This document shows, one piece after another, positions 11,335-22,755 of a stretch of 64,000 nt of DNA. The notes under the pieces were generated by a model, which ran no database searches, was not told where the DNA came from, and saw only the letters and a program-made list of their open reading frames with translations. The position numbers and the translations under genes were made by a program. The first letter of the stretch is position 1; each line of letters begins with the position of its first letter. Origin of the DNA: Diacronema lutheri (Eukaryota; Haptophyta; Pavlovophyceae; Pavlovales; Pavlovaceae); the NCBI GenBank assembly GCA_019448385.1, contig JAGTXO010000069.1:92196-156195 (forward strand), in the 5' to 3' direction.

Positions 11335-12580
11335 TGGCGGCGGCGGCGCTGGCGGCGGCGGCGCTGGCGGCGGCGGCGCTGGCGGCGGCGGCGGTGCGAA
11401 CGGCGCGCCGCGCGCCGGGTGCGCCCCCGCGGGCGGCGCGGACGGTGGCGCGGACGGCGCGGCGTCGAACGGCGGCGCGGCGGGCGGTGCGAGCGGCGCG
11501 GCGCGCGGGTGCGGCAGTCTGATGTATTTTGATGGCTGCCCCGCCCGCCTCGGCGGCACGCTGCTGTTGCGCTCGCGCTGCGCGGCGCAGCTCGCCGCCG
11601 CGAAGCGCGTCGCGGCGCACGCGCTGCTCGCCGCGGCGGAGCTGCGCTCGTCCCGCGCGCTCGCGCACGCCCTCTGCGCCGCGCCGCCGCCGCCGCCGCC
11701 GCGCAGCCCGTCAGACGCGCGCGCGGCCGCCGTCGGCGTCGCAGCCGGCACGGCGCACGCGTTGCGCGCCGATGCGGCCGGCGTGGCGGGTGTGGACGGC
11801 GCGCGCGGCGTCGCCAATGGCAGCCGCGCGCGCGCGCCGGCCGCGCCCGCCGCGACGCAGTCTCTCTTCGCCGAGCTGCGATCGCTCGCCGCGGCGCGCG
11901 AGGCGCTCGCCGCGGCGGGTGCCGCGCGCGAGCTGCTCCTCGTGCGGCAGCGCGAGGCGGCGGTGCTTGGGCGCGCGGACAGCGGCGCGGGCGAGGCGGA
12001 CGCGCGTCGGGGCGCGCGCGCGCCGGCGGCGGCCGCGGCTGCGGCTGCGCGCGGCGCGGGCGACGGCGCGGGCGACGGCGCGGGCGACGGCGCGGGCGAC
12101 GGCGCGGGCGACGGCGCGGGCGACGGCGCGGGCGACGGCGCGGGCGACGGCGCGGGCGACGGCGCGGGCGACGAGGCGGCGGCGATCGCAGCCGCCGCGG
12201 CGGAGGGCCGCGCGCTCGTCGACGCGTGCGCCAACGGCGAGCGCCTCGAGTACAGTGCGTTGAGTGCACTCTCCTGCCCCCACTATCTGCAGTGGGTGCA
12301 CGTCGAGCTGACGCCGGCACTGGCGCACACGGCGGCGCATGCGCACACGGCACTGCACGCAGCATCGGCGCAGGAGCGTGCGGTCGAGCAATGGCTGCCG
12401 TGCTCGCGCCCCGCCGTGCGCACCCTCCACTTCCACTCGCACGACGACGTGCCAGTTGGCGCACTGCTCCTCGAGCTCTCGCGCGCCGCCGCGCACGCGC
12501 CGCGGCTGGACGGGCGCGCGGCGGCGGCGGCGGCGGCGCGCGCGGCGGTGACGGCCGCGGCGCACGGGAGCGCGCAGCTC

Positions 12581-12611
<31 letters not shown>

Positions 12612-12622
12612 GTGGCGGCGGC

Positions 12623-12663
<41 letters not shown>

Positions 12664-12838
12664 GCAGCTGGGCGGGCAGATGGCCGCCGGCGCTGCGGCG
12701 CTCGCGGCGCTCGCGCTCGCGGCGGCGGGCGCGGGCACGCTGCTCGCGCCCGCGCCGGTGGACGCGGCGGACGGGTTTGGTGGTGGCGGCGGCGGCGGCG
12801 GTGGCGCCGAGCGCGGTGGCGGCGGTGGCGGCGGCGGT

Positions 12839-12869
<31 letters not shown>

Positions 12870-15542
12870 GCGGTGGCGGCTTTGGCGGCGAGCGCGCGCC
12901 GCACGGCACACACGGTGCGCGCGCGCTCGCGCGCGCGCGCCGGCTGTGCGCGGGTGGCTGGTGCGTGCAGCTCGAGGTGCGCGCGCTGCCCTTTGAGCTG
13001 CCCGACGCGGACGGGAGCGGCGTGCCCGTCGTCTGGGGCTGGCACGTGCCTCCGACGGAGGCTGCGCCGCCGCCGCAGCCCGAGCGCGCGGCCGACGGCG
13101 CGGGCGCCGCGCGCGCGCCGCGCGGCGCGCACGTGTGCGCGCGCGCGCTGCCGCGCGAGGCGCTGTGCGCGTCGTTTGGGCGGCTCATCGAGACGCTGCT
13201 GTACGCGAGCGAGGGCGAGCGCGCCGCGCACAGCCTCGCGCTCGCGCCGCTCGCCACGAGCCTGCGCCGCGGCGGTTGCGCCGTGCTCGCGCACCGGCGC
13301 GTCGCGCTGCGGCTGCGGCTGCTGCGCGCGCGCACGCATGAGCTCGACTCCGCCGCCGCGCTGCCCGCCGGTCCGGCGCGCGCAGCCGCGCGGCTCCGGC
13401 TGCATGAGGCGGCGATTGCCGAGCAGCGCGCGCACGTGCGAGCGCTCCTCCTCGGTGGCGCGCTGCCCGCCGCCGCGCGGCTGCGCGCGCGCGCGACGTG
13501 CGCTCGCGACGTGGCCTTCTGCGTCGGCGTCGAGGCGGAGATTGAGGCGCAGGCGCGCGCGCTGCTCGGCGCGATCGACGCGCTCGAGGCCGCGCTGCGC
13601 CGAGACGCGGCGCGCGCCGGCGCGCGCCGCGCGCGCGCGCGGCGTGGCGAGCTCGTCGCGGCGGCGGTCGCGGCGGCGGATGCGGCGGCTGGCGCGGACG
13701 GCGCGGACGACGCCAGCGACGACGGCGACGATGGCGACGACGGCGACGAGGCGGAGTGGGCCGCGCGCGCCGCGCGGCTGCTGCTGCGCCGCCGGCTCCA
13801 CGCCGCGTACCACACGGACAGCGCGCTGCTCCACGCGCTGCAGCGCGCACACGGCCGCGCGCTGCTCGCGCGGCCGCAGCTCGGCGGTGGCGCCGAGCGC
13901 GCGGGCGGCGCGGGCGGCGCGGCGGCGAGCCTGCTGCGTGGCACGCGCGACGCGGCGCAGGCCGCGCGCAGATCGATCACAGACCGGGTGCTCGGCGGCG
14001 GCGGCGGCGGCGGCGGCGCCGAGCGGACGCTCGGCGGCGGCGGCGGCGCGAGCGTGGCCGCCGGCGCAGCGGACGCGGCGCGGCGCGGCTCGCCCGGCGG
14101 CGCGCCGTTGGCCGCCGCGCTCGCGCCGCCGCCCGCCGACGGGCTCCTGGCCGGCGGCGCGCGCTCGCCCGTGGCACTGCGGCCCGCCGAGCCGCTCGCC
14201 GCGTTTGGCCGCCCCTTTGCCACGTGCCTCGCTGCTGCGCTTGGCGGGCCGGCCGTGCGCTTGGAGGCGCCCGCGCCCGTGGCCGTGCCCGTGCCCGCCG
14301 GCGGTGGCGGCGGCGGCGGCGGCGGCGACGGCGGCGGCGCAGGCGGCAGCGGCGGCGGCGACGGCGGCGGCGCAGGCGGCAGCGGCGGCGGCAACGGCGG
14401 CGGCGGCGGCGATGGCGCGGCGGGCGCGGCCGACGGGGCGCCGCTCGGTGCGGACGAGGAGGAGGCGTGCGTGCTTGGCGCATTGAGCGATTGCGCGTGG
14501 GTTGCTCTCGGTCTGCGCTGCTGGCAAGAGGCGATCATCGCAACGGCGACCGCCGCCACCGCCGCGCCCGCGCCCGCCGCGCGCGGCGGCGGCGGCGGCG
14601 GTGTCGGAGCGCTCGAGCGCGCGCCGCAGGGCGCGGCCGCGGGGCAGGCGGGCGTGTCGCTCGCACGCAGCGCCGCCACACCTGCCGCCGCCGCCGCGCC
14701 CATTGGCCCGCCGTGCGACCCTCGGCTCGTCGCGCGCGCGCGCGCTGCCGTCGCCGAGTCGGCGCGTGCGCGCGCGGACGTGCGCGGCGCGGGCGCGTGC
14801 GGCGGCAGCGACGGCCTCGGCAGCGACGGCCTCGGCAGCGACGGCCTCGGCAGCGACGGCCTCGTGCGCGCAGCGTCCGCGCGAGAGGAGCCGTCGGAGG
14901 CGGGCGGCGCGCGAGAGTCCGCGGCCGGTGGCCTTGCCGAGCGCGCGCCGGGCGTGAGCAAGACGCTCTCAGAATCTGCGCTCGCGCCGGTGCCCCTGCC
15001 GTTGCCGCCCGCGCCGGCGTCGTCCGCCGGCGCGCCGCCCGGCGCGGGCGGTGAACTGGCGGCGGTGGGAGGGCGACTTGACGCCGCCGCGGCGTGCGCG
15101 CGGCCGCCATGCGCGTGCCGCTGCCCGTCCGAGCCGGCGGCGTGCGATGCACCGGCTGGCGCGAGCGGCGGGCGCAGCGTGGCGCACGCGCCACGGGCGA
15201 CGGCAGGCAGCGGCTGCACCATCGCGGACGAGGCCGCCGTGCTCTCGGCGGTACGCAGCATGCGCCTCTTCGTCTGCGCGGCGAGGCCCAAGGCGACGCC
15301 GCTGGACGACGGTGGCGGCGCGGCGGCGGCCGCGGCGGCGCGCGACGAGTACGCCGCGGCCGGCGCGGCGCGGCTGCGCGCGGGCCGGCCGCTCGACGTT
15401 CCGCGCGTCGGGCTGGCGGCGGCCAGCGGCGTGTTGGGCGAGCCGCGGGGCGAGCGCGCGCCGGGCCCGCCCGCATCCGAGGCGGATGTCGGCATGCTCG
15501 CGCTTGCGCGCAGCTGGGGCGCGTGGGGCGCGCGTGCGGAGA

Positions 15543-15573
<31 letters not shown>

Positions 15574-18500
15574 GCCGCCGACGTCGTCGGCGTGCGCGCC
15601 GGCGCCTCCGCTGCCGCTCGGCGCGGCCGGCGCGTTGCCCGTGCTGGTATGCGACTCGGACCTCGGCTCGCTCATCTGCCACGCGCTCTCGTCCGCAGAG
15701 TACGCGCGAGCGCTCGCGCCCGCGCAGCAGCCCAGGCCCGCGCAGCCGGCGGCGCAGGCGGCGGCGGCGGCGTGCGAGGGCGGCGCGGCGGCCGGCACGC
15801 CGGATGGTGGCGGCGGCGGCGGCGGCGCCGCCGCCGCCGACACCGCCACGCGCACGCCGCCGCGCGTGACGGCCGTGGACGCCGCCGCCGACGGCGGCGC
15901 CGACGGCGCGGCACGCGGCGCGTCGCCCGCGTGCCGCACGCCCGCGCCGTGCGCGCGCGCGTGCTCGCACGAGCGGCCGGGGCCGGGCGGCGATGCGCTG
16001 GGTGCGGGCGCGGCGCCACCGCTCGGCTCAGGCGGCGGCTGCAGCGCGGCGATGATCTCGCCGCTGCCGCTGCCCGTGTGCCGCGCGCCGAGCGGCCGTG
16101 GCGGTGCCGTGTCCGCGGACGCCCACCCGTCCGCGTGCGCCACCGCCGACGCGGCCGCGTTGCGCCTCGCGCTCCTGCGGCCCGCCGCCGCCGCAGCGGC
16201 CGGCGGCGGCGGTGGCGGCGGTGGCGGCGGTGGCGGCGGCGGCGGCGGTGGCGGCGGCGCTGGAGGCGGCGGCGGCGGCGGTGGAGTGGGCGCGGCGCGG
16301 CTGGCGCGCATTGAGGGCGCACCAGCCGTGCGCGTCGCCTTCTCGTTTGCGCACGCGCCGCCGGTCGGCGCGGGCGGCGCGCTCGACGAGGCGGTCGCCG
16401 CCGCGGTCGCGGCGCTGGGCAACGGCGCGGCGGCAGCGGGCGCGGGTTGCACACCGTCGGCGGTGGCCGCGTGCGCGCCGAGCGCGAGCGGCGGCTTCTC
16501 GTGCGTCTCGTGGTTCCCCGAGCAGTTTGGCGCCTTGCGCGCGCTGCACTGCGGCGGCGAGCGCGCGTTCGCCGAGGCGTTGAGCACGTCGAAGCCGTGG
16601 GCGCCAAGCGGCGGCAAGTCGGGCGCGCAGTTTGCGCGCAGCGCGGACGGGCGGTACGTGCTCAAGGGCCTCTCGAGCCGCGAGCTGCACGGCGCTCTGC
16701 AGCTCTGCCCGCCCTTCTTTGCGCACATGGCACGCGTGCATTTTGAGGCGTTGCCCTCTCTCCTCGTCAGGATGGTGGGCATCTTCAGGCTCGAGGTGAG
16801 CACCCACGCGAGCGGCTCTGGCGGCAATGGCGGCGGCGGTGGTGGCGGCGGTGGTGGCGGGAGCGGCGGCGGCGGTGGCGGCGTGTGCGCCGCGGCGGCG
16901 GGCGGCGGCGGCCCCTGCGCCGACCGGGCTGGCGACCGAGGCTGCGAGCGCACCGGCTGCGAGCGGTGCGATGGTGCGGGCGGGTTCGCTTCGTCCGCGG
17001 CCGGCGCCTCCGTCGGCGCCCCGTCGTCCGGCGCGCGCGTGAGCGTGATCGACGTGGTGGTGATGGACAACGTCTTCGCAGCGCACGCTGTGGGCCGCAC
17101 GTTTGACCTCAAGGGCTCGCTCACACGCGCGGCGGCCGCCGCGCCGGGCGGCTGGGCGGAGGCGGAATGCGCTGAGTGCGACGAGGGCACCGAGCGCACG
17201 TACCTCGACGACGAGCTCCTCCGCTTCTCCGCCCGGTTGCCGCTCTTCCTCGACGCAACGTCCAAGGTGAGGCCGCAGCCGCGCACACCGCCGCCGGAGG
17301 ATGCGAGAGGGGGCAGGATGCGAGAGGGGGTAGGATGCGAGAGGGGGTAGGATGCGAGAGGGGGCAGGATGCGAGAGGGGGCAGGATGCGAGAGGGGGCA
17401 GGATGCGAGAGGGGGCAGGATGCGAGAGGGGGCAGGATGCGAGAGGGGGTAGGATGCGAGAGGGGGCAGGATGCGAGAGGGGGTAGGATGCGAGAGGGGG
17501 CAGGATGCGAGAGGGGGCAGGATGCGAGAGGGGGCAGGATGCGAGAGGGGGCAGGATGCGAGAGGGGGCAGGATGCGAGAGGGGGCAGGATGCGAGAGGG
17601 GGCAGGATGCGAGAGGGGGCAGGATGCGAGAGGGGGTAGGATGCGAGAGGGGGCAGGATGCGAGAGGGGGTAGGATGCGAGAGGGGGCAGGATGCGAGAG
17701 GGGGTAGGATGCGAGAGGGGGCAGGATGCGAGAGGGGGTAGGATGCGAGAGGGGGCAGGATGCGAGAGGGGGTAGGATGCGAGAGGGGGCAGGATGCGAG
17801 AGGGGGTAGGATGCGAGAGGGGGCAGGATGCGAGAGGGGGTAGGATGCGAGAGGGGGCAGGATGCGAGAGGGGGTAGGATGCGAGAGGGGGTAGGATGCG
17901 AGAGGGGGTAGGATGCGAGAGGGGGCAGGATGCGAGAGGGGGCAGGATGCGAGAGGGGGTAGGATGCGAGAGGGGGTAGGATGCGAGAGGGGGTAGGATG
18001 CGAGAGGGGGCAGGATGCGAGAGGGGGCAGGATGCGAGAGGGGGTAGGATGCGAGAGGGGGCAGGATGCGAGAGGGGGTAGGATGCGAGAGGGGGCAGGA
18101 TGCGAGAGGGGGTAGGATGCGAGAGGGGGCAGGATGCGAGAGGGGGTAGGATGCGAGAGGGGGCAGGATGCGAGAGGGGGTAGGATGCGAGAGGGGGCAG
18201 AGGGGGCAGGATGCGCGTGCGCGCGCGAGCGCGTGCGCGCGCAGTGCTCGCCGCTCAGCGCACCGCCTCGCCCTGCCCACAGCGCACCGCCTCGCCCTCT
18301 GCCCACAGCGCACCGCCTCGCCCTGCCCACCGTGCGCGCGCTGCCGGCCGCGCTCGCGCGCCGCGGCGCGACGGCGCGCAGCGGCTGCTCGTGCAGTGCG
18401 TGTGGAACGACACACTCTTCCTTGCCAAGAACAACGTGATGGACTACTCGCTTCTCCTGGGCATCCCGAGGGCGGACGCTGCGAGGCCGCGCGCGCTCCG

Positions 18501-18741
18501 CGCGGACGGGCGCGCGGACGACGCGTGCGAGGGCGACGAGCGCGGCCTGCTCGTCGTCGGCGTGATCGACTACGTGCGCCAGTACACGGTTGACAAGCTC
18601 GCCGAGACGGTCGTGAAGAGCCTGTACGACCCCGCGCACCAGCCGACCGTGATCGAGCCAGCGCTCTACAAACGCCGTTTCCGCGACGCGATGGACCGCT
18701 ACTTCATGGCGCTGCCCTCAAAGTACGAGCGGGCGCCCTGA
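7648..18741 (+). CDS. FAB1: 1-phosphatidylinositol-3-phosphate 5-kinase (FAB1/PIKfyve type)
   Basis: Converts PI3P to PI(3,5)P2 on endosomal membranes in known family members. Secure exons are the frame ending at 8855, then 9023-17266 and 18382-18741, all phase 0. A FYVE finger opens exon 9023 (WMPDETCVECHAC, RRRHHCRLCGQIFCGGCC). A Cpn60/TCP1-like region follows near 10400-11670 (LDIRRFVAIK, KPRILLLDCALQY, PRLGTC, YFDGCPARLGGTLLLR). The PIP kinase is at 16590-18735 (YVLKGLSSRE, TFDLKGSLTR, NNVMDYSLLLGIP, GVIDYVRQYTVDKLAETVVKS). Poly-Gly and poly-Ala inserts make it over 3,000 residues, well above the usual 1,800-2,300. The 5' end is unsettled: ATG at 7648 opens a short stretch (FTSFEPLTRQGSS) resembling the PIKfyve N-terminal motif, but it lies in another frame from the next exon (about 7913-8855), so an unplaced intron must fall between them. 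Confidence 0.9.
12058..12172 (+). repeat. 12-bp coding repeat (Gly-Asp-Gly-Ala)n in FAB1
   Basis: About nine or ten perfect copies of GGCGACGGCGCG run in frame and encode repeated GDGA in the FAB1 linker between the TCP1-like region and the kinase. The perfection of the copies points to slippage or unequal exchange. The repeat adds flexible acidic linker and no recognisable domain. Confidence 0.85.
17298..18211. repeat. 17-bp minisatellite filling the last FAB1 intron
   Basis: More than fifty copies of a 17-bp unit (GGATGCGAGAGGGGGCA or the same ending in TA) fill most of the intron 17267-18381 (GTGAGG...CAG). The unit has one two-state position, C or T. Variants are irregular at first and often alternate after about 17,630, which suggests a 34-bp higher-order unit. 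Because 17 is not divisible by 3, all frames stay open on the minus strand and give spurious Ser/Pro-rich translations. The plus strand is purine-rich with GGGGG in every unit. Confidence 0.95.
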
Positions 18742-18816
18742 GGCGATAGACCGCTGGCCGCTGCGCCTTAGATCAATCAGTGACAGTCATCGCGAACAGT
18801 CCCTAGGTCAAGCGCA

Positions 18817-19562
18817 TCACTCCTTGGCCTTGACGAGCGCAAACGTGAATTCGCCCTCGAGCGCAATCTTGCCGTCCACGTACGCCTTGCCCACCATCTT
18901 GACGATGCCGAACCGCTCCTTGAATGTTTTCAGCTCCATCTGCGCCCGCGCGGCGCGCGCCCGCGGCGCGCCCTTAAGCGCGCACGCGCGGTGCGGCGCG
19001 GCGCGGCGGCTCGGCGGCTCGGAACGGCATGCCGCGCGCCGGCGCGCACCTCCATGGTAAGCGTGTCGCCCGGCACGACGGGCCGCCTCCATTTGATCCC
19101 GTCCACGCCCGCGAAGAAGAAGTCACCCTTGCCGCCGCCCGCGTTCGAGATGGGCGGCTGGAGCGCGACGAGCCCGCCGACCTGCGCCATCGCCTCGACC
19201 TGCAGCACGCCGGGCATGATCGGCCGGTTGGGGAAGTGGCCGATGAAGAATTCCTCGTTGGCCGTCACCTTCTTCATCGCCACGCACCGCTTCCCCGGTT
19301 CGAACTCGACCACCTTGTCCACGAGCAAAAACGGGTAGCGGTGCGGCAGGATCGCCATGATCTGCTCGGCGTTGAGCACGGTCGGCGGGTCTTTGCAAGC
19401 CTCCGAGTGCGCGGCGGCGCCGATCCAGTCCGGCGCCTCCATACGCACAACCACGGTATGCGGCGTGCGCGCTCGCGCCACGCGCGTGCGCAGCGGCGCC
19501 CCCCCCGCGAAGCCGTGCGCACCGAGCGCTCCGGCCAACATGGCCACGATCGCGACCGACAT
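18817..19562 (-). CDS. fabZ: Beta-hydroxyacyl-ACP dehydratase FabZ, plastid type II fatty acid synthesis
   Basis: Dehydrates 3-hydroxyacyl-ACP to trans-2-enoyl-ACP in fatty acid elongation. Exons 19562-19050 and 18939-18817 join in phase 0 across a 110-bp intron (GTGCGC...CAG) to give 211 residues. A hydrophobic leader with AHG|FAGG near residue 17 and an Arg-rich stretch looks like a bipartite signal plus transit peptide. The mature part carries the hot-dog core: [14 protein letters not shown], the catalytic His in [20 protein letters not shown], and the family Glu in VEAMAQ. The tail is [17 protein letters not shown]. Length and motifs are normal for FabZ. It is divergent from the 19656 gene with 93 bp between start codons. 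Confidence 0.95.
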
Positions 19563-19655
19563 GATTGTGCCGCGCGCTTTTTGAAAAGCGCGCGTGCGAA
19601 GCTCCCGGACTTTGTCGGCCGCCGCCCGGACCCTAATTAGGTTTGCGAAATAAAC
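19563..19655. promoter_or_regulatory. 93-bp divergent promoter between fabZ and the 19.6-kb gene
   Basis: The only DNA between two divergent ATGs. It includes an A/T-richer patch (CCTAATTAGG at 19632-19641, a perfect palindrome) rare in this genome, so it probably holds core elements for both genes. No TATA box is evident. Confidence 0.4.
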
Positions 19656-20048
19656 ATGGCCCGTCTCTCGCTTGCGGCGCTCTCGTTCGCGCTGGTGGCC
19701 GCCTCGGCCTCGGCGTACTCGGCGTTTGGTGTGCGGCCGGTGGTCACGCGCACGTCGGCGCTCGTGAGCAAGCGCGCGGCCGCCGCGCCGGCGAGCGTGC
19801 AGATGGCCGAGTTCAAGTACCCGGCGTCGGAGACGCTCGGCATCGGGAAGAACATCCCGTCCTCGGTCTACGCGTTCACCTCGCTCATCGCGCTCTTCGT
19901 CGGCGTGCTATGCACGGCGCAGTCCAACATCCTCAACGTGCTGACCGCCGAGTCGATCAACCCAGTCCTCGTGCTCGGCTCGACGCTCACGCTCTACTCG
20001 TTCTTCCTGCACATCGCGGCGTACGTGCAAAAGAAGAACAACAAGTGA
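19656..20048 (+). CDS. Small membrane protein with plastid-type leader, family not recognised
   Basis: A single exon of 130 residues starting at ATG. Residues 1-20 are a signal peptide ([17 protein letters not shown]). A transit-like Ser/Arg/Ala stretch runs to about residue 48 (VQMAEFKY). The rest has two clear membrane helices, about residues 67-88 ([16 protein letters not shown]) and 103-122 ([21 protein letters not shown]), then a basic end KKKNNK. The bipartite leader suggests import into a secondary plastid and the thylakoid or an envelope membrane as destination. Codon use is clean and low in repeats, unlike spurious frames here. I do not recognise the family. Its divergent partner is plastid fabZ, which is consistent with, but does not prove, a plastid role. 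Confidence 0.75.
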   Translation: MARLSLAALSFALVAASASAYSAFGVRPVVTRTSALVSKRAAAAPASVQMAEFKYPASETLGIGKNIPSSVYAFTSLIALFVGVLCTAQSNILNVLTAESINPVLVLGSTLTLYSFFLHIAAYVQKKNNK

Positions 20049-20402
20049 ACGTGCAAAAAGAAGAACGAGTAGAGTGGCCGCGGCACGCGCTGCCAGCACG
20101 CACGTTAGCTCGGCCGCCTGCCGTTCGGCGCGCCCCGTCCGCCGGCTTCTCGCCCCGGCCCGCGGCGGCGCGCCCAGCAGCGGCCGCCTTTGGCGGGGTC
20201 GGGCCCCGCACCGGCGCCGGCGTTTGGCCAGGGGCGGGCTGGGCGAGTGAGGGCCCTCCGGCGCCAGCGCCGGCACCGTAGGCTGGAAGACCCGCTCAAT
20301 TCTGATTCTGACGAGTGTCATATCCGTCGCCGCGTCGAGTCCGCCACAGTGAGTATTAAAAAAAAAAAAGAGTACCGCAGACCGTCTGCCCTCGACCTCA
20401 GT
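20049..20402. other. Convergent intergenic region
   Basis: Lies between two gene 3' ends. It holds GC-rich self-complementary runs (GGCGCCAGCGCCGG near 20260) and an A12 run near 20350, which is T12 on the minus strand just after the NO66 stop. I see no gene here. Confidence 0.6.
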
Positions 20403-21291
20403 CTACGGCGACGCCTTCGCGGCCGCGGCGGCCGCGGCGGCCGCGGCGGCCGCGCGTGCGCGCTTCTCCGCCTTGCTGAGGCCTCCGCGCGTGCGCTTCT
20501 TCCCGCCGGTACCGCCTGCGCCAGCCGCGCCAGCCGCGACAGCCGGCTCACCGAGCGGCGGCCTCGGCGCACGCTCAGGGCCGCCACCCGTGCCGGCGGC
20601 CGCTCGCTCCCGCCGGCCGGGCGTCGGCAGGCGGGTGATGTCACCGCCGCGCTGATGGAGCGCGACGCCCGCCTCGACGAGCGCGCGCGCAACGTCGAGG
20701 CGCACGGCGTCGTCCGCGTCCGCGTCGGCCTCATCCTCGCCCTCGCCCTCCGCCGGCCCCACGGGCAGCGCGGCGACGGCGAGGGCGCGCGGGTAGGCGT
20801 TGAGGATCGCCTCGAGCGCGGGCGCGGCTGGCAGCTCAAAGCATATCTGCTCGGGCGCTTCAATCGCATGAAAGTGGCGCGAGTTTGCCAAAGAGTGGTG
20901 CAGGATGACCACCTCGCCGTCTGAGGTGAGGCGCGCGCAGCCGCGGCAGCGCAGCCGCACGCGCGACGTGAGGCCCACGTGCAACGCCTCGGCCGCGCCC
21001 TGCGCGCTCGCCTCGGCCCACGGCTCGGCGGCGGGCGCGCGCCACGGGCCGACGCGGCCGGCGGGCGGTGGCGGCGGCGGGATCCGATCCCACACGTGCC
21101 GCGTCGCAAGCTCGTCCGCCGCGCTGTCGAGATGCTCGAGCGCGAGTGCGAGCCACTCGCGCAGCAGCCGCTCGCACCGCGCGCGGAACGCGCGCCGCTT
21201 GCGCGCGCGCGCGTCGGCGGGCGCGCGCGGCTCGGGCGCGGCGCCGGCGGCGTCGCGCGCGTCGCCCGCGCCGTCGGCATCAGCGCCGTCG

Positions 21292-21336
<45 letters not shown>

Positions 21337-22334
21337 GCGTGCTGCAACCCCATGTACCGCTCCCAACCGAGCGGCAGGTTTGCACGCCACGCGGCGGTCG
21401 CGCTCGCGGCGAGGGGCAGCGAGTGGGCAAGGAGCCCATCGCACAGCGCAGACCAGCTCTCGGCACGGCCCGTCGAGAGCGTCACGTGCAGCGAGCCCTG
21501 CCGCCCGCCCGACGGCGCCTCCGGCGCGCCGGTCGGCGCGCCCGCGTGTGCCGCGCGCCCCGGCTCGTCCGGCGTGGCCGCGTGGTGCACCCAGCCGCGC
21601 GGCAGGTAGAGCAGGTCGCCCTCGTGCAGGCAGAGGCGCAGCACCTCGGCCGGCAGCTCGGCGGGCGGCAGGTTGCCCGACGAGGCGAGCGGGTGGAGCT
21701 GCGCGGGCGCGTGCACCGTCCACTCCTTCCTCCCCTCCAGCTGTGCGATGAAGACGTCCACGTCGTCCCAGTGCGGCGCGAAGCCAGCCTTGCCGCCGGG
21801 CGGCGTCAGGTAGGCGTTCGCGCCAGACGCGCCGCCCCACTGCTCGTCGAGCAGGTGGCACGCGGTCCAGAGCGCGTCGTCGACGCGCTGCGGCCACGAG
21901 AGGCGGACCGACGCGCCCGCCGCGTGCGCCGCCCACACATCCTCCGCCCCCGCGAGCGGGAAGTCCTCGCCGGGCGGCGCGGGCGGGTTGAGCGTCTTGC
22001 GCCCTCCGTCCGGCGTGTACGTCGCGAGGTCGAGCTCGCTCGTGTAGCGGAGGGTGCGCGCGCGGAGCGCGCGGTCGATCGAGGCGGTCGAGAAGAGGCC
22101 GGAGTAGTATCCGCGGTCCGCGCGCCGGATCGCGAGCGGCCGCTTGGTCAGGACGGCGCGCTCAAACTCGCGTAGCGGGAACGGCGCGAGCAGCCACGCC
22201 GCAAACGCGTCGGGCGCGGACGCGGCGCATGCCTTGGCGCCGCCAAAGAGCGCGTTGAAGCGCGGCGAGGCCGTGCGCTCGTCGCGCACCACCCACGGGT
22301 GCCCCTCCGGCGAGGTCGACGCAGGCAGCTTCAT
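20403..22334 (-). CDS. NO66/MINA53-type JmjC ribosomal oxygenase
   Basis: Family members are 2-oxoglutarate/Fe(II) histidyl hydroxylases acting on ribosomal proteins in the nucleolus or nucleus. The 643-residue single-exon frame starts at ATG 22334; upstream in-frame starts would overlap the divergent gene. Features in order: JmjC metal site FAPHWDDVDVFIAQLEG (the H-x-D pair), then GDLLYLPRGWVHHA, then GSLHVTLSTGR with the distal His, then a winged-helix-like C-terminal part. A run of about 15 Asp, encoded by (GTC)n on the plus strand near 21295-21336, is inserted after the JmjC core. The C-terminus is basic and Ala-rich (GGKKRTRGGLSKAEKRAR), fitting nucleolar targeting. Its start lies 82 bp from the divergent gene at 22417. 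Confidence 0.9.
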
Positions 22335-22416
22335 CGCGCGCGGGTCGCTCGGCCGGACGTGAGCTCGCCACGTCGCACGTCGGCCCCGGAGCTCTCTTTT
22401 GGCGTGTGATGCGAGC

Positions 22417-22755
22417 ATGGCCGATCGTCTACCGCGCGAGCTCAACGCGCGGGGCGTGGACTTGTGGCGCGAAGAGGACGAGGACGCGACGGAATGCGGA
22501 GGCCGTGAGGTGCGTGTCGTCCTGCGACTCGTCGTCGACGGCACGGACGTTGGCGCGTGGGCGGGCCACACGCGCACCGCCGCCGACGGCGTCACACGCG
22601 TGTCGGCGGACGGCGTGCTCGGCGCAGAGCTCGCCGACGGCCGGCGGCGGCTACTGCTGCGGCGAGCGGACGGTAGGGTGGAGGCGCTCGACGTGGACGC
22701 GCTCGCGCGCCGCAGCCATGCCGCGCGCGCGGCGGAGCGCGCGTCGAGCGCCTGA
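22417..22755 (+). CDS. Small hypothetical protein (112 residues)
   Basis: ATG at 22417 opens a 112-residue frame with varied composition: MADRLPRELNARGVDLW, then alternating hydrophobic strands VRVVLRLVVDG and RRRLLLRRADGRVEALDVDALARR. It looks like a small beta-rich soluble protein with a helical end. There is no signal peptide or membrane helix, and I do not recognise the family. It is divergent from NO66 with 82 bp between starts. Its last 45 bases and stop codon are part of a segment duplicated about 620 bp downstream. Confidence 0.5.
   Translation: MADRLPRELNARGVDLWREEDEDATECGGREVRVVLRLVVDGTDVGAWAGHTRTAADGVTRVSADGVLGAELADGRRRLLLRRADGRVEALDVDALARRSHAARAAERASSA

Noticed and set aside
7739-11668. 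Minus-strand frame of over 1,300 codons opposite FAB1
   Set aside because: Arg/Ala-rich composition with no motif. The plus strand carries the FYVE and TCP1-like motifs in the same DNA.
17298-18211. CRISPR array or integrase-site array
   Set aside because: Units are contiguous 17-mers without spacers, inside a spliceosomal intron.
16028-18639. Very long minus-strand frames with Ser/Pro-rich repeats across the minisatellite
   Set aside because: They arise because a 17-bp repeat with no stop keeps frames open on the minus strand. The plus strand has a clear FAB1 kinase exon on each side with matching splice phase.
22399-22595. Upstream starts extending NO66 or the 22417 gene
   Set aside because: The 22399 start is TTG and the NO66 extension would overlap the divergent gene. 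ATGs at 22334 and 22417 fit both.
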